Shown: in pieces, positions 9,186 to 17,705 of the stretch
Layout: every line of letters starts with the position of its first letter
Position numbering within the stretch: position 1 is the first letter of the stretch
Source: FEN-1297 sp046705645
GTDB taxonomy: Bacteria > Bacteroidota > Ignavibacteria > Ignavibacteriales > Ignavibacteriaceae
NCBI GenBank assembly: GCA_046705645.1
Contig: JBJKQE010000060.1
Coordinates: 17,826-81,825, forward strand
Length of the DNA stretch: 64,000 nt
Direction of reading: 5' to 3'
Translations under genes and position numbers: made by a program
The notes under the pieces: generated by a model
Database searches by the model: none
What the model saw: only the letters and a program-made list of their open reading frames with translations
Told to the model about the DNA's origin: nothing

Positions 9186-11651
9186 ATGACATACCCTAAA
9201 GCACCCAAACATAAAAAACTTGATCCCAAGGATTTAAGATGGCGATGCAACCAGGATGTATTTGCATTTGATTCTACAACTGATATTGAACCTATTGAAG
9301 GTATTTTAGGTCAGGAACGGGCGTTAAAAGCTTTGAAAATCGGCGTCGATTTAAGGAGTCCTGGCTACAATATTTTCATTGCTGGTTTATCTGGAACCGG
9401 TAAGGCAACTACTGTAAAAAAAATGCTGGAAACTATAAGCGACAATTGCCCGCCGTTATATGATTACGCTTATGTAAATAATTTTAAAGATAACGACCGT
9501 CCTGTCTTATTAACATTTAAAGTAGGAAAAGCCAGAACATTTAAACAGGATGTTTCATCAACGGTTGATATTTTAAAAAACAAAATTCCGCAGTCTCTTG
9601 AAAGCGAATCCTATATAAACAGGAAAAAGAGAATCGTCGCTCATTATAATGAAAAAGAACAAGCATTAATGAGTACTTTCGATGAAAAGCTGAAACAGGA
9701 GAATTTTACATTGGGACAGGTAAAAATTGGTGAAGTCGCTCGTCCTGAGATCTTTCCTTTAGTCGATCAAAAGCCTGTCCCTGTTTATCAGCTGGAGGAA
9801 CTTGTAAAACAGGGCAAGCTGACGGAAGAAAATGTAAAAGAAATAGTAAAAAAATACAGTAATTATCAGCAGGATTTACACACCCTTTTTAGAAAAGGTT
9901 TAAAATTAAGCGAAGAATTCCAGGAGAAACTTTCCAAACTCGAACGGGAAACAGTTGAAGTTGTGTTGCGAGGCGCAATGGATAATTTAAAAGAGAAATA
10001 TGATGATAAGAAAGTACTGGAATTTATATCCGAAGTTGAAGAAAATATTCTGAATAATATTCAAATATTTAAAGGAATCAAACCGGAAGGTGATACAACT
10101 GTTGAAGGATTTCAAATCGATTATTTTAAAGAGTATGAAGTTAATGTAATTCTTGATAACAGCGAAACAAAGGACTGTCCTGTAGTTATTGAAACTTCGC
10201 CGAATTATATAAATCTTTTCGGAACGATTGAAAAAGTATACGACGGTAAGGGCGGCTGGTACAGCGATTTCACAAAAATAAAAGCAGGCTCATTATTAAG
10301 AGCAAACGGCGGTTATCTTGTTTTAAATGTAAAGCATTTATTTGAAGAACCGGTTGTCTGGAGAACATTAAAGCGGGTTTTAACTTATAGGAAACTCGAA
10401 ATACAAGATTCACATAATTATTTGCAAATTGCTCCTTCCAGCATGCAGCCGGAGCCGATTGAAATTGAAACAAAAATTATACTTATCGGCAATGATTATA
10501 TTTATTCCTTGCTGGCAGCATACGAAGATGATTTTAAAAAAATATTTAAGATTAAAGCCGACTTTGATTATGAAATTAAACGAAGTGATGAAGTTCTAGG
10601 CGAATATGCCAGAGTAATTAAGAAATTAATTAAGGAAGAAAACCTTCTTGAATTTGACAAAACTGCAATTGCCTACCTTGTAGAATTAGGTGCAAAATTC
10701 GCCGGGAATAAAAATAAACTTACTGCAAGGTTTTCTCAAATTGCAGATATTGCGCGGGAGGCAAATTTTTGGGCTAAGGATGACGGATTTAATATTGTAA
10801 GCGCTGCCCATGTAAAAAAGGCTTACGACTCCGGTAAAGAAAGACATGGACTGCTTGAATCAAAAGTTAACGATATGATAGAAGAAGGCATGGTTCTTAT
10901 TGATACCGATGGGGAACGTGTCGGTCAAATAAACGGCTTAGCTGTTTATGATGCTGACTTTTATTCATTTGGAAGACCGACAAGAATAACCGCTACGGTT
11001 TCGCTCGGCAGCGGAAGTATAATTAATGTTGAGCGCGAAGCCGGGATGAGCGGAAGACATTATAACAAAGGAGTTCTAATAATATCCGGTTATTTTAGAG
11101 AAACCTTCGGGCAAAATACTCCCCTGTCTTTTAATGCCAACCTAGTATTTGAACAATCCTATGGAACTGTTGACGGCGATAGCGCATCTTGTGCGGAAAT
11201 TTTTGCCTTATTATCAACACTTGCAGGATTGAAGATTAAACAATCAATTGCCGTAACAGGTTCATTAAATCAAAAAGGAGACGTTCAGCCGATTGGAGGA
11301 GTAAACGAAAAAATTGAAGGTTTCTTCGATGTTTGTAAAGCTAGAGGACTTACTAAAAAACAGGGTGTAATTATCCCTGTTCAAAATATACAAGAATTAA
11401 TGCTCCGGGAAGATATTATAAAAGCAGTAGAAGAAGGTGAATTTAGTATCTATGCTATTGAAAGTGTTGAAGAAGGAATTGAAATATTAACTGGTGTAAA
11501 ATCCGGGAAGCGAAATAACAAAGGAGATTATGAAGAAAACAGTGTCTTTGATCTCGTAGAGAAAAAGATAAAAGAACTATATGCAAAATCCAAGGCTGTC
11601 AGACCTAACAATAATAACACTACAACTATTAAAAAGAAAAAGAGGAAATGA
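9186..11651 (+). CDS. Lon-like ATP-dependent protease (LonB/YcbZ type)
   Basis: An 821-residue single-chain protease. Residues about 30-80 hold a Lon-associated P-loop (ILGQERALKALKIG, then GLSGTGKAT). The centre is a long helical insertion, and the C-terminal third is the Lon protease domain with Ser666 in GDSASCAEIF and Lys709 in VNEKIEGFF; their 43-residue separation equals the Ser/Lys dyad of Lon. It lacks the N-terminal Lon substrate domain, as in the LonB/YcbZ branch. Role: energy-dependent degradation of unfolded or regulatory proteins; natural substrates unknown. The tail is Lys-rich (TTTIKKKKRK). Its stop overlaps the start of pyk by four bases (ATGA). Confidence 0.88.
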   Translation: MTYPKAPKHKKLDPKDLRWRCNQDVFAFDSTTDIEPIEGILGQERALKALKIGVDLRSPGYNIFIAGLSGTGKATTVKKMLETISDNCPPLYDYAYVNNFKDNDRPVLLTFKVGKARTFKQDVSSTVDILKNKIPQSLESESYINRKKRIVAHYNEKEQALMSTFDEKLKQENFTLGQVKIGEVARPEIFPLVDQKPVPVYQLEELVKQGKLTEENVKEIVKKYSNYQQDLHTLFRKGLKLSEEFQEKLSKLERETVEVVLRGAMDNLKEKYDDKKVLEFISEVEENILNNIQIFKGIKPEGDTTVEGFQIDYFKEYEVNVILDNSETKDCPVVIETSPNYINLFGTIEKVYDGKGGWYSDFTKIKAGSLLRANGGYLVLNVKHLFEEPVVWRTLKRVLTYRKLEIQDSHNYLQIAPSSMQPEPIEIETKIILIGNDYIYSLLAAYEDDFKKIFKIKADFDYEIKRSDEVLGEYARVIKKLIKEENLLEFDKTAIAYLVELGAKFAGNKNKLTARFSQIADIAREANFWAKDDGFNIVSAAHVKKAYDSGKERHGLLESKVNDMIEEGMVLIDTDGERVGQINGLAVYDADFYSFGRPTRITATVSLGSGSIINVEREAGMSGRHYNKGVLIISGYFRETFGQNTPLSFNANLVFEQSYGTVDGDSASCAEIFALLSTLAGLKIKQSIAVTGSLNQKGDVQPIGGVNEKIEGFFDVCKARGLTKKQGVIIPVQNIQELMLREDIIKAVEEGEFSIYAIESVEEGIEILTGVKSGKRNNKGDYEENSVFDLVEKKIKELYAKSKAVRPNNNNTTTIKKKKRK

Positions 11652-13087
11652 ATAATAAGCTGCTCGAAACTTTTGCAAAAACAAAAATATTATGTACGCT
11701 CGGACCTGCAACAGATAATGCTAAAATAATTAACGATCTTATCCTTGCCGGTATGGACGGAGTACGATTAAATTTTTCTCACGGAGATTATTCTTTTTAT
11801 TCAAAAATATTTGAAGAAATAAATTCTGCTTGCATTGAAGAAAATACTCCTCTTGCAATATTAATGGATTTGCAGGGACCGAAAATTAGAATCGGTGAAT
11901 TACAAGAAAAGGAAATTGAAATTTTTAACGGAGATAAAATTGAAATTACTACAGATGAAGTAATCGGGACAAAAGAATTAATTTCAACTTCTTATAAACC
12001 TCTCCCCCAGGATTCTCAAATCGGTGAAACTATATTAATTGACGACGGTATCTTGCGCCTTAAAATTATCGAGAAGAAAGCAAAATCCGTAGTATGTTTA
12101 ATTGAAATCGGCGGTATCTTGAAACCCAGAAAGGGAATGAACCTCCCAGGGATGAATCTTTCAACTCCATCGGTTACGGAAAAAGATTTCCGCGATCTCG
12201 AATTTGCGCTGCAGTACCGTATCGATTATATCGCCCTTTCATTTGTTAGAAAAGCCGCGGATATAATTCACTTAAAAGAATGGTTAAAGAAAAAGAATAT
12301 TACCAAACCTATTATCGCAAAAATAGAAAAGAAAGAAGCTGTAGATAATTTTGACGAAATACTGGAAGCGGCAGACGGGATTATGGTAGCAAGAGGTGAC
12401 CTCGGAGTTGAAATGCTGCCGCAGGAAGTTCCGATAATTCAGAAAATGATTATAAAGAAGTGCAATGCATTGGGCAAGCTGGTAATAACGGCAACTCAAA
12501 TGCTTGAGTCTATGGTTCATAATCCTATTCCGACCCGTGCAGAAGCTTCTGATGTAGCAAACGCAGTTCTGGACGGAACAGACACTGTTATGCTTAGTGC
12601 CGAAACATCAGTAGGCAAATATCCTGCGCAGACTGTTAAAATTATGAATGATATTATTAAAAATGTTGAAATGCATTCTCCTTCGAAACGTGAATTGGAA
12701 TTAATTATTCCCGTAAAAATGGAAGAGAATTTATTTGATGCGGTAGGGAAAGGAATTGCGGATATTAGTTCACAGGTAAATGCGGCTGCAATTGTTGTAT
12801 TTACGTATAAAGGGCGTACGGCAAAAAACTTTGCGAAGTACAGACCTAAAGCAAAAATCATCGCTCTATCCGACAGTTTCGATACGATGAATAATCTATG
12901 CTTAAGATGGGGTGTAACTTCCATATTCCTAGAAGATATCGACAAAGAGCATATCGTAATTGATAAAGCGAAAAAATTAATCCTGGAAGCCGGACATGTA
13001 AAAGAAGGCGATGTCGTAATCTTTACTGCCGGCGCACCTTACTCTGAAAAAAGCCGTGCTAATTGGTTGAGGTTTGAAGTAATTTAA
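11648..13087 (+). CDS. pyk: pyruvate kinase
   Basis: A 479-residue pyruvate kinase of normal length. Motifs in order: TKILCTLGPAT, DGVRLNFSHG, IALSFVRKAADI, the catalytic lysine/metal region IIAKIEKKEAVDNFDEIL, MVARGDLGVE, and ITATQMLESM with the TRAEASDVANAVLDGTD signature, then the C-terminal domain. It converts phosphoenolpyruvate and ADP to pyruvate and ATP, the last step of glycolysis. Its ATG overlaps the stop of the Lon-like protease, so translation of the two is probably coupled. A long hairpin follows 60 bases after the stop. Confidence 0.96.
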   Translation: MNNKLLETFAKTKILCTLGPATDNAKIINDLILAGMDGVRLNFSHGDYSFYSKIFEEINSACIEENTPLAILMDLQGPKIRIGELQEKEIEIFNGDKIEITTDEVIGTKELISTSYKPLPQDSQIGETILIDDGILRLKIIEKKAKSVVCLIEIGGILKPRKGMNLPGMNLSTPSVTEKDFRDLEFALQYRIDYIALSFVRKAADIIHLKEWLKKKNITKPIIAKIEKKEAVDNFDEILEAADGIMVARGDLGVEMLPQEVPIIQKMIIKKCNALGKLVITATQMLESMVHNPIPTRAEASDVANAVLDGTDTVMLSAETSVGKYPAQTVKIMNDIIKNVEMHSPSKRELELIIPVKMEENLFDAVGKGIADISSQVNAAAIVVFTYKGRTAKNFAKYRPKAKIIALSDSFDTMNNLCLRWGVTSIFLEDIDKEHIVIDKAKKLILEAGHVKEGDVVIFTAGAPYSEKSRANWLRFEVI

Positions 13088-13152
13088 CATTCCCGGTATA
13101 ACTTATTCCTCATTGAATGATTAAATAAGATTTAGTAATTTAATCAAAAACC

Positions 13153-13192
13153 TTCGAGGTTACTTGTCGGTTAACACCCAACAAACCTCGAA
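13153..13192 (+). terminator. long hairpin between pyk and amrS
   Basis: TTCGAGGTT (13153-13161) pairs with AACCTCGAA (13184-13192), and inner TGT/ACA and GGT/ACC pairs nearly close the loop, giving a hairpin of about 40 bases. No U tract follows, so it may be a processing or attenuation structure rather than a classical terminator. Confidence 0.45.
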
Positions 13193-13218
13193 AGCTGCTA
13201 ACCAATTTATTTTTTAAC

Positions 13219-14241
13219 ATGGATACAAGTAATTTAAAAATAGCCGATTGGTGGGAACCTGCAGAAAAAGGAAAAATCCTTTGTACGCTTTGTCCGCGTT
13301 ATTGTAAGATAGGCGACGGTCAGCCGGGATTTTGTTATATCAGGCAAAATTACGGCGGTAAGCTTTATTCAATCGGTTATGGAAGACCGACCGGTTTTGC
13401 AATTGATCCCGTTGAAAAAAAACCGCTTAATCATTTTTACCCGGGAAGTTCAATACTAAGTTTCGGCACCGCCGGCTGCAACCTTGGATGCAGGTTCTGC
13501 CAGAACTGGTCGATAAGCAAAGCTAAACTCGATGATTTAAATTCACACCACGCTTCCCCGGAAGATGTAATAGAATTAGCAAAGCGTTACAATGCACCTT
13601 CAATCGCATTTACTTACAACGACCCGACTATTTTCGGCGAGTATGTTATCGATATTTCCAAACTTGCACGACAGGAAGGAATAAAAACCGTAATGGTTAC
13701 AGCAGGCTACATCGACAAGAAAGCACGGGTAGATATTTATAAATACATCGATGCTGCAAATGTTGATCTTAAAGGATTTACGGAAAGATTTTATTTTAAA
13801 CTTACATTCTCTCATTTAAGTGATGTGCTGAATACATTAATCTGGCTGAAAAAAGAAACAGATGTCTGGTTTGAAATAACAACGCTTTTAATTCCAGATG
13901 AGAATGATTCGCCTGAAGAAATAAAACATGAATGCGAATGGATATTAAAAAACCTCGGCGATTCGGTTCCGCTTCACTTTACTGCATTTCATCCCGACTT
14001 TAAAATGACGGATCGTAAACGTACACCGGAAGAAACACTAAACAGCTCCCGAAAAATTGCACTATCATTTGGAATTAAATACTGCTACATAGGAAATATC
14101 CACAGTAATGACGGACAAACTACTTACTGCCCCAACTGCAAAACTCTGCTCATAAAAAGAGATTGGCATTCAATTCTCTCCAATAAAATGAATAGCGGAA
14201 AGTGTTATAAATGCGGGACAAAGATTGATGGAGTATTCTAA
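13219..14241 (+). CDS. amrS: AmmeMemoRadiSam system radical SAM enzyme
   Basis: A 340-residue radical SAM protein. The cluster-binding loop is GCNLGCRFCQNWSISK with Cys87, Cys91 and Cys94, the form typical of AmrS and pyruvate-formate-lyase-activase relatives. The N-terminus has extra cysteines (CTLCPRYC and Cys38), and the C-terminus a zinc-ribbon-like pair (CPNC, CYKC). The associated AmmeMemoRadiSam genes (AmmeMemo dioxygenase-like and AMMECR1) are not next to it here, so the name rests on similarity to the radical SAM member alone. Reaction unknown. It is the last plus-strand gene before the accessory island. Confidence 0.82.
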   Translation: MDTSNLKIADWWEPAEKGKILCTLCPRYCKIGDGQPGFCYIRQNYGGKLYSIGYGRPTGFAIDPVEKKPLNHFYPGSSILSFGTAGCNLGCRFCQNWSISKAKLDDLNSHHASPEDVIELAKRYNAPSIAFTYNDPTIFGEYVIDISKLARQEGIKTVMVTAGYIDKKARVDIYKYIDAANVDLKGFTERFYFKLTFSHLSDVLNTLIWLKKETDVWFEITTLLIPDENDSPEEIKHECEWILKNLGDSVPLHFTAFHPDFKMTDRKRTPEETLNSSRKIALSFGIKYCYIGNIHSNDGQTTYCPNCKTLLIKRDWHSILSNKMNSGKCYKCGTKIDGVF

Positions 14242-14258
14242 TCCTAGTATTGTTTAGG

Positions 14259-14304
14259 TACCCAACGTTTTTAATTTATCTGCCATAGGCAGAAACGTTG
14301 AGTA
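14259..14304. repeat. inverted-repeat site, attC-like (island left boundary)
   Basis: TACCCAACGTTT (14259-14270) and AAACGTTGAGTA (14293-14304) pair at 11 of 12 positions, with an inner CTGCC/GGCAG stem. The outer ends fit the integron core pattern RYYYAAC (ACCCAAC) and GTTRRRY (GTTGAGT). It lies just after amrS and before the minus-strand island. Confidence 0.45.
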
Positions 14305-14388
14305 TCTTTAACCGCACAACATTCTGATTTTTACAAAACTTTTGTCACCGGATTTCTTTATTTACCTGACTTATGCTTATTAAAGATA

Positions 14389-14928
14389 TTAGATAGCCAA
14401 TTCTTTTTTCATAGGAAGAAATTTAATATTTATTCCCGATGGTAATTTATATTCAACTGGATCTGAACTAACAAACCCACAAGCAGAGTAAAGTTTTACT
14501 CCCGGCAATGTTGCCATTAATTCCAATGAGTGAAATCCGAATGATCGTGCTTCGGATTCACACTTTTCAAGTATTGCTCTTCCGATACCTTTTCTTGCCC
14601 AATCCGGGTGAACAAAAAAGGCACGAATTTTTGCAGAATCAGTCTCTGGGTTCAGCTAACTGAAATCACGAGCCTCTTGTTTGTCGCCTCCAAAAAGAGT
14701 TTTCCTATAACTCCAGCCTCCATAACCAATTATTACTTCATTATCTTCAACTATAAAATATGTTCCGTCTTTAATCAGTTGCATATCAACCCCAAATGCA
14801 CCTTGCAAGGCCCTCTCAATTTGTTCCGGTGTATAATCTTGAGTACTCAATTTTCGAGCAGATAATTCAATAAGGTCTTTGATATTTGAGCAATCATCTA
14901 ACTTAGCTTTACGAATCAAGTATTCCAT
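14389..14928 (-). pseudogene. GNAT N-acetyltransferase interrupted by an in-frame stop
   Basis: From the ATG at 14928, 90 codons run to a TAG at 14656-14658 and the same frame then continues without a break to a TAA at 14389. The second half carries the acetyl-CoA-binding core IRAFFVHPDWARKGIGRAI and the following SFGFHSLELMATLPG, with no further stop. The first half has the usual GNAT start (MEYLIRKAKLDDCSNIKDLI). Together they give a normal single-domain acetyltransferase of about 179 codons. A single C-to-T change at a CAG codon would explain the TAG. Read-through or a base-call error cannot be excluded; otherwise the gene is dead or makes a fragment without the CoA site. Confidence 0.8.
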
Positions 14929-14965
14929 AATGATATTTGGCTTCTTAGCGGCCTGTTATGTTAAA

Positions 14966-15057
14966 ATCCAACGCCTGTTAGTTTTCATTTTATCTATTTA
15001 CTTTCCTGCATGTCTCGCTCTGCGATAGTCCGGTTTTATGGACTAAAGATGTTAGGT
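14966..15057 (-). repeat. attC-like site between GNAT and membrane-protein genes
   Basis: Ends ATCCAAC (14966-14972) and GTTAGGT (15051-15057) fit RYYYAAC and GTTRRRY. Inside, AGTCC and GGACT form a stem near 15028-15045. It begins 10 bases beyond the stop of the 15067-15465 gene, the position expected for a cassette recombination site, and is homologous to the site at 15527-15612. Confidence 0.5.
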
Positions 15058-15066
15058 GCTTTTTTA

Positions 15067-15465
15067 TTAAATATTTTCTTTTCTTATAAATTTGGCACAT
15101 ATTAAAGCACCGACAAGTACATTGATAAAAGTTAATGGAACAGCCAGCCATAAAACTTTGATTGGTAATACAGCCATATTCCATAGAGCTATCCACTGCA
15201 TAACATACACGGTTATCCACACGATAAAAGTTGTCTGTAATACTTTGAATTTTTTCGAAATAATAAAAATCATAACCGCGATTATTATTCCCCATATAAG
15301 CCAAAGGATATTATTTATGGGTCCGTTGGGCAATACAAGATTAGCAGCTTTGAAGTGCTTATCAATATCTGGTCTTGCAAAAAGCACCCACCTTAAAGTT
15401 TCAAAAATGTTTATCCATAAACTAACAAGGAGAATTTGCCAAATTACTCTCTTGAAATTTGTCAT
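15067..15465 (-). CDS. small four-helix membrane protein
   Basis: A 132-residue protein starting at the ATG at 15465, which has GAGGAAA eight bases upstream; a longer frame to 15510 runs through non-coding site sequence. Four hydrophobic segments (about IWQILLVSLWINIF, ILWLIWGIIIAVMIFI, FIVWITVYVMQWIALW, VLWLAVPLTFINVLVGALI) fill most of the length, with short charged loops and a Lys/Arg-rich end. I recognise no family. It is cargo of the putative cassette array, on the same strand as the other cassettes. Confidence 0.65.
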   Translation of the reverse strand: MTNFKRVIWQILLVSLWINIFETLRWVLFARPDIDKHFKAANLVLPNGPINNILWLIWGIIIAVMIFIISKKFKVLQTTFIVWITVYVMQWIALWNMAVLPIKVLWLAVPLTFINVLVGALICAKFIRKENI

Positions 15466-15526
15466 AATATTTTCCTCATTTTTGTTAAGAGATATTTGTG
15501 CCGGCACCAAACTGAGTTTTGTTAAA

Positions 15527-15612
15527 ATTCAGCGCCGAATGAACTCCTATTTTATTCTTTTACTTACCTGCATACCTATAGGCCGTCTATGACGGAAAAA
15601 GGGATGTTAGGC
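15527..15612 (-). repeat. attC-like site between membrane-protein and YdeI-like genes
   Basis: Ends ATTCAGC (15527-15533, one mismatch to RYYYAAC) and GTTAGGC (15606-15612, exact GTTRRRY). Inner CCGTC/GACGG stem at about 15583-15595. It is homologous to the 14966-15057 site, and its 15568-15585 stretch matches 14 of 18 bases at 17099-17116. Confidence 0.5.
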
Positions 15613-15617
15613 AAATA

Positions 15618-16172
15618 TTAATATAACATGCCTTTATAATCTGTTAATATTGCTTCTTTTATTTTTTTTATTCTCTTATTCCTTGTTTCATCTGTTTTAG
15701 CATCACAATAGAAACCAGCCATTTGTTTCTTTCTTGATGTTGTTATTTTTTCAAAAAGATCAAGTACAGCTTTATCACTTACTAAAGCTCTCTTTAGTGT
15801 TTCGATATATATCGCGTATAAAGTACCTTTATCTTGCTTGGATACTTTACCCTTAAAAGCTTCAATTCCGGCTTGAGTTATTTGACCCATTTTTTTTAGG
15901 TTTTTAAACGTCTGGATATTCTTATCGGACCAATTACTTTTATCTTTTCTTTTTGAAAAGTATTTTTTATATGTTTCACCATCAATAGATCTCATTACTC
16001 CATCTATCCACCCGAAACAAATAGCTTCTTCCAAAGCATCATTAGCAGTAAAGCCTATGTATCCTTTAGTAAAAACGATCCATATTCCGTTCGATTTTGT
16101 GTTATTCTTCACCAGCCAATTTCTAAACAATTTTCTGGATTTAAAGGTGTGTTCCTCTTTATTTTCATTCAT
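15618..16172 (-). CDS. YdeI/OmpD-associated family protein (bacteriocin-protection-like)
   Basis: A 184-residue protein. The start is the ATG at 16172, five bases after a strong AGGAGG; the longer open frame to 16280 would read through an inverted-repeat site. The core is typical of the family: SRKLFRNWLVKNNTKSNGIW, DALEEAICFGWIDG, a KKYFSKRKDKSNWSDKNI stretch and a helical C-terminus rich in Lys (RNKRIKKIKEAI). Relatives are annotated as YdeI or bacteriocin-protection proteins; the molecular role is not settled. This family is recurrent in integron cassettes, which fits its position here. Confidence 0.82.
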   Translation of the reverse strand: MNENKEEHTFKSRKLFRNWLVKNNTKSNGIWIVFTKGYIGFTANDALEEAICFGWIDGVMRSIDGETYKKYFSKRKDKSNWSDKNIQTFKNLKKMGQITQAGIEAFKGKVSKQDKGTLYAIYIETLKRALVSDKAVLDLFEKITTSRKKQMAGFYCDAKTDETRNKRIKKIKEAILTDYKGMLY

Positions 16173-16217
16173 ACGACCTCCTGAAATATATATAACTTCA
16201 TTCTGACCGAAAAGTTC

Positions 16218-16291
16218 GCCTAACGATTTCTTTCTTACCCAAAGTTCATTAATAAATTTCACTTGGCTGACACGCGCCACTCCGTGTTAGC
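16218..16291 (-). repeat. attC-like site upstream of the YdeI-like gene
   Basis: GCCTAAC (16218-16224) fits RYYYAAC, and GTTAGC at 16286-16291 is its partner. A strong hairpin, GCTGACACG (16266-16274) / CGTGTTAGC (16283-16291), with one mismatch, occupies the right half. The array spacer continues to 16470 with a GAAGCGCTTC palindrome at 16325-16334 and no gene. Confidence 0.4.
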
Positions 16292-16470
16292 AGTACCTTG
16301 ATAGTCGCGGGTCGTTCCATTACAGAAGCGCTTCGGCAGACATGGACTATGATATCCTGTCATCTCAGCTGTATAATTATTTATTATTCCCAAAACATTC
16401 CTTCGGGGGAACTACCAGCCTTAAAGAGCAATTTATCTTTTTATACATAATTGTTATTAAAATTAATATA

Positions 16471-17055
16471 TTAAAATTTTCCCACAAGAAGACCAAAGTT
16501 AAACGAGAATCCATTTATAAATTTATGGTTTATCCATTCATAGGAATCATTTCCGATTGAAACGTAATATGACGGCCCGACATAAAGACGGACATAAGAT
16601 AAAAGGTTTACTTCAACATAAAACTCAGGTGCCAATAATAGATAATTTAGTTTAATATTATTCGGGTTTACATCTTTATTATTGGTTACAACGGCATTAT
16701 ATATTTCCAGCCCTGTGACAAAATGTATTGCGCTGTAAGGATTAAAACAGTAACCGATACTTAACCCAAGTGCATTCATTATATATTTGTCGTTGTTGCC
16801 GGAACTCAATTCAACCAGGAAGGAAGTTGTCTGAAGATATACATAATACCTGTGATGAAAATAAAAGCCGGCGCCGCCGCCAAATGCATTAACAATCTTT
16901 GAGTTATTAAACCATTTGTTCCTTAAAAACGGACCAGTAAAAAATGTTATATTATCGCTTTCACCAATAATGGTATTAACTGAATCCGGTTGTGTTTGGG
17001 CTATTGAGACGGTTATAGATGAAAATAAAATAAAAAGAATGATTCCATTTTTCAT
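16471..17055 (-). CDS. secreted outer-membrane barrel-like protein
   Basis: A 194-residue protein with a signal peptide (MKNGIILFILFSSITVSIAQ). The mature part has strand-like alternation (AGFYFHHRYYVYLQTTSF, LSIGYCFNPYSAIHFVTGLEIY, VRLYVGPSYYVSIG) and ends in an aromatic strand, FNFGLLVGKF, fitting an eight-stranded outer-membrane barrel. Function unknown. Start ATG at 17055. It is the last of the four minus-strand island genes; the site at 17090-17133 lies upstream of it. Confidence 0.65.
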   Translation of the reverse strand: MKNGIILFILFSSITVSIAQTQPDSVNTIIGESDNITFFTGPFLRNKWFNNSKIVNAFGGGAGFYFHHRYYVYLQTTSFLVELSSGNNDKYIMNALGLSIGYCFNPYSAIHFVTGLEIYNAVVTNNKDVNPNNIKLNYLLLAPEFYVEVNLLSYVRLYVGPSYYVSIGNDSYEWINHKFINGFSFNFGLLVGKF

Positions 17056-17089
17056 ACGCTTATTTCATTAAATATAATATTATATTGCG

Positions 17090-17133
17090 CTTAGCCCACC
17101 GCATATCTGTCGGCCGAAGAATAAACGGCTAAG
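17090..17133 (-). repeat. attC-like site at the right end of the island
   Basis: CTTAGCC (17090-17096) and GGCTAAG (17127-17133) form a perfect 7-bp stem. The inner stretch 17099-17116 matches 14 of 18 bases of the site at 15568-15585. The core sequence is less canonical than in the left sites. Confidence 0.4.
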
Positions 17134-17705
17134 TTAAAAACGTAATATCGATGATTACACAAACTGCGCTTAAACATCAGCTGACGGACTCTTTGCAAGT
17201 ACGGTTTGCATGTTAATTAATTTTGTAGAACCCCTTAAACAAATTAGTCGGAACAACACTTCAGCCTCCGACTGAGATCAATTATTTTAGTTCACATGTC
17301 GAAGTAAGGTTATTAGTATAAAAAATATTTTTAAGAACTTCTATGCATGCCCACATTAATTGGGTAATCTTGGCTTTTTACATAACGGGTTGAATTGACG
17401 CTAATATTTTTTCTTATGACAAAATTATCTTTATTAGTAAATTTATCAATCTCTGTTTGTCCCATGCGTGTCTTAATGTAGTTATTGTTACCTCGTCCCC
17501 TTATATTGTATCTAATTATTCACCGGTAAATCTAAAAATATTTTAATTTAAATGCATTAAAATACCTGTAAAACTGCATTTCACCCGGTTATCATTTAAC
17601 TTTTAATCTCTGATTCGTTTTAACATTAATTCCAACTTTTAATATATTAGCGATGCAATTAAACAAGATCTTTTCAGTGACATTTTAATTAATTACAGAG
17701 TGCAA
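17134..17705. other. AT-rich gap right of the cassette-like island
   Basis: About 570 bases with no convincing gene. A weak AGTCGG/CCGACT hairpin lies near 17250-17275. A GGGTTGAAT element near 17398 resembles an integron core end but has no partner that I can place. It must contain the promoter of the GH20 gene. Confidence 0.4.

Larger units (their letters stand above)
14259..17133 (-). mobile_element. putative integron-like gene-cassette array without integrase
   Basis: Four small minus-strand genes (broken GNAT, small membrane protein, YdeI-like protein, barrel protein) lie between plus-strand amrS and the GH20 gene. Each interval holds a dyad site with ends resembling RYYYAAC/GTTRRRY. 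Two sites (14966-15057 and 15527-15612) are clear homologues: 13 of 15 bases (14961-14975 against 15522-15536) and 21 of 25 bases (14987-15011 against 15549-15573), and both end in GATGTTAGG. GNAT and YdeI genes are frequent integron-cassette cargo. No integrase is present in the window, so if real this is a cluster of attC sites lacking an integrase or the distal part of an array. The site structures degrade toward 17.1 kb. Confidence 0.5.

Noticed and set aside
16173..16280. N-terminal extension of the YdeI-like gene
   Set aside because: Its start would lie in an inverted-repeat site, while a strong AGGAGG precedes the ATG at 16172.
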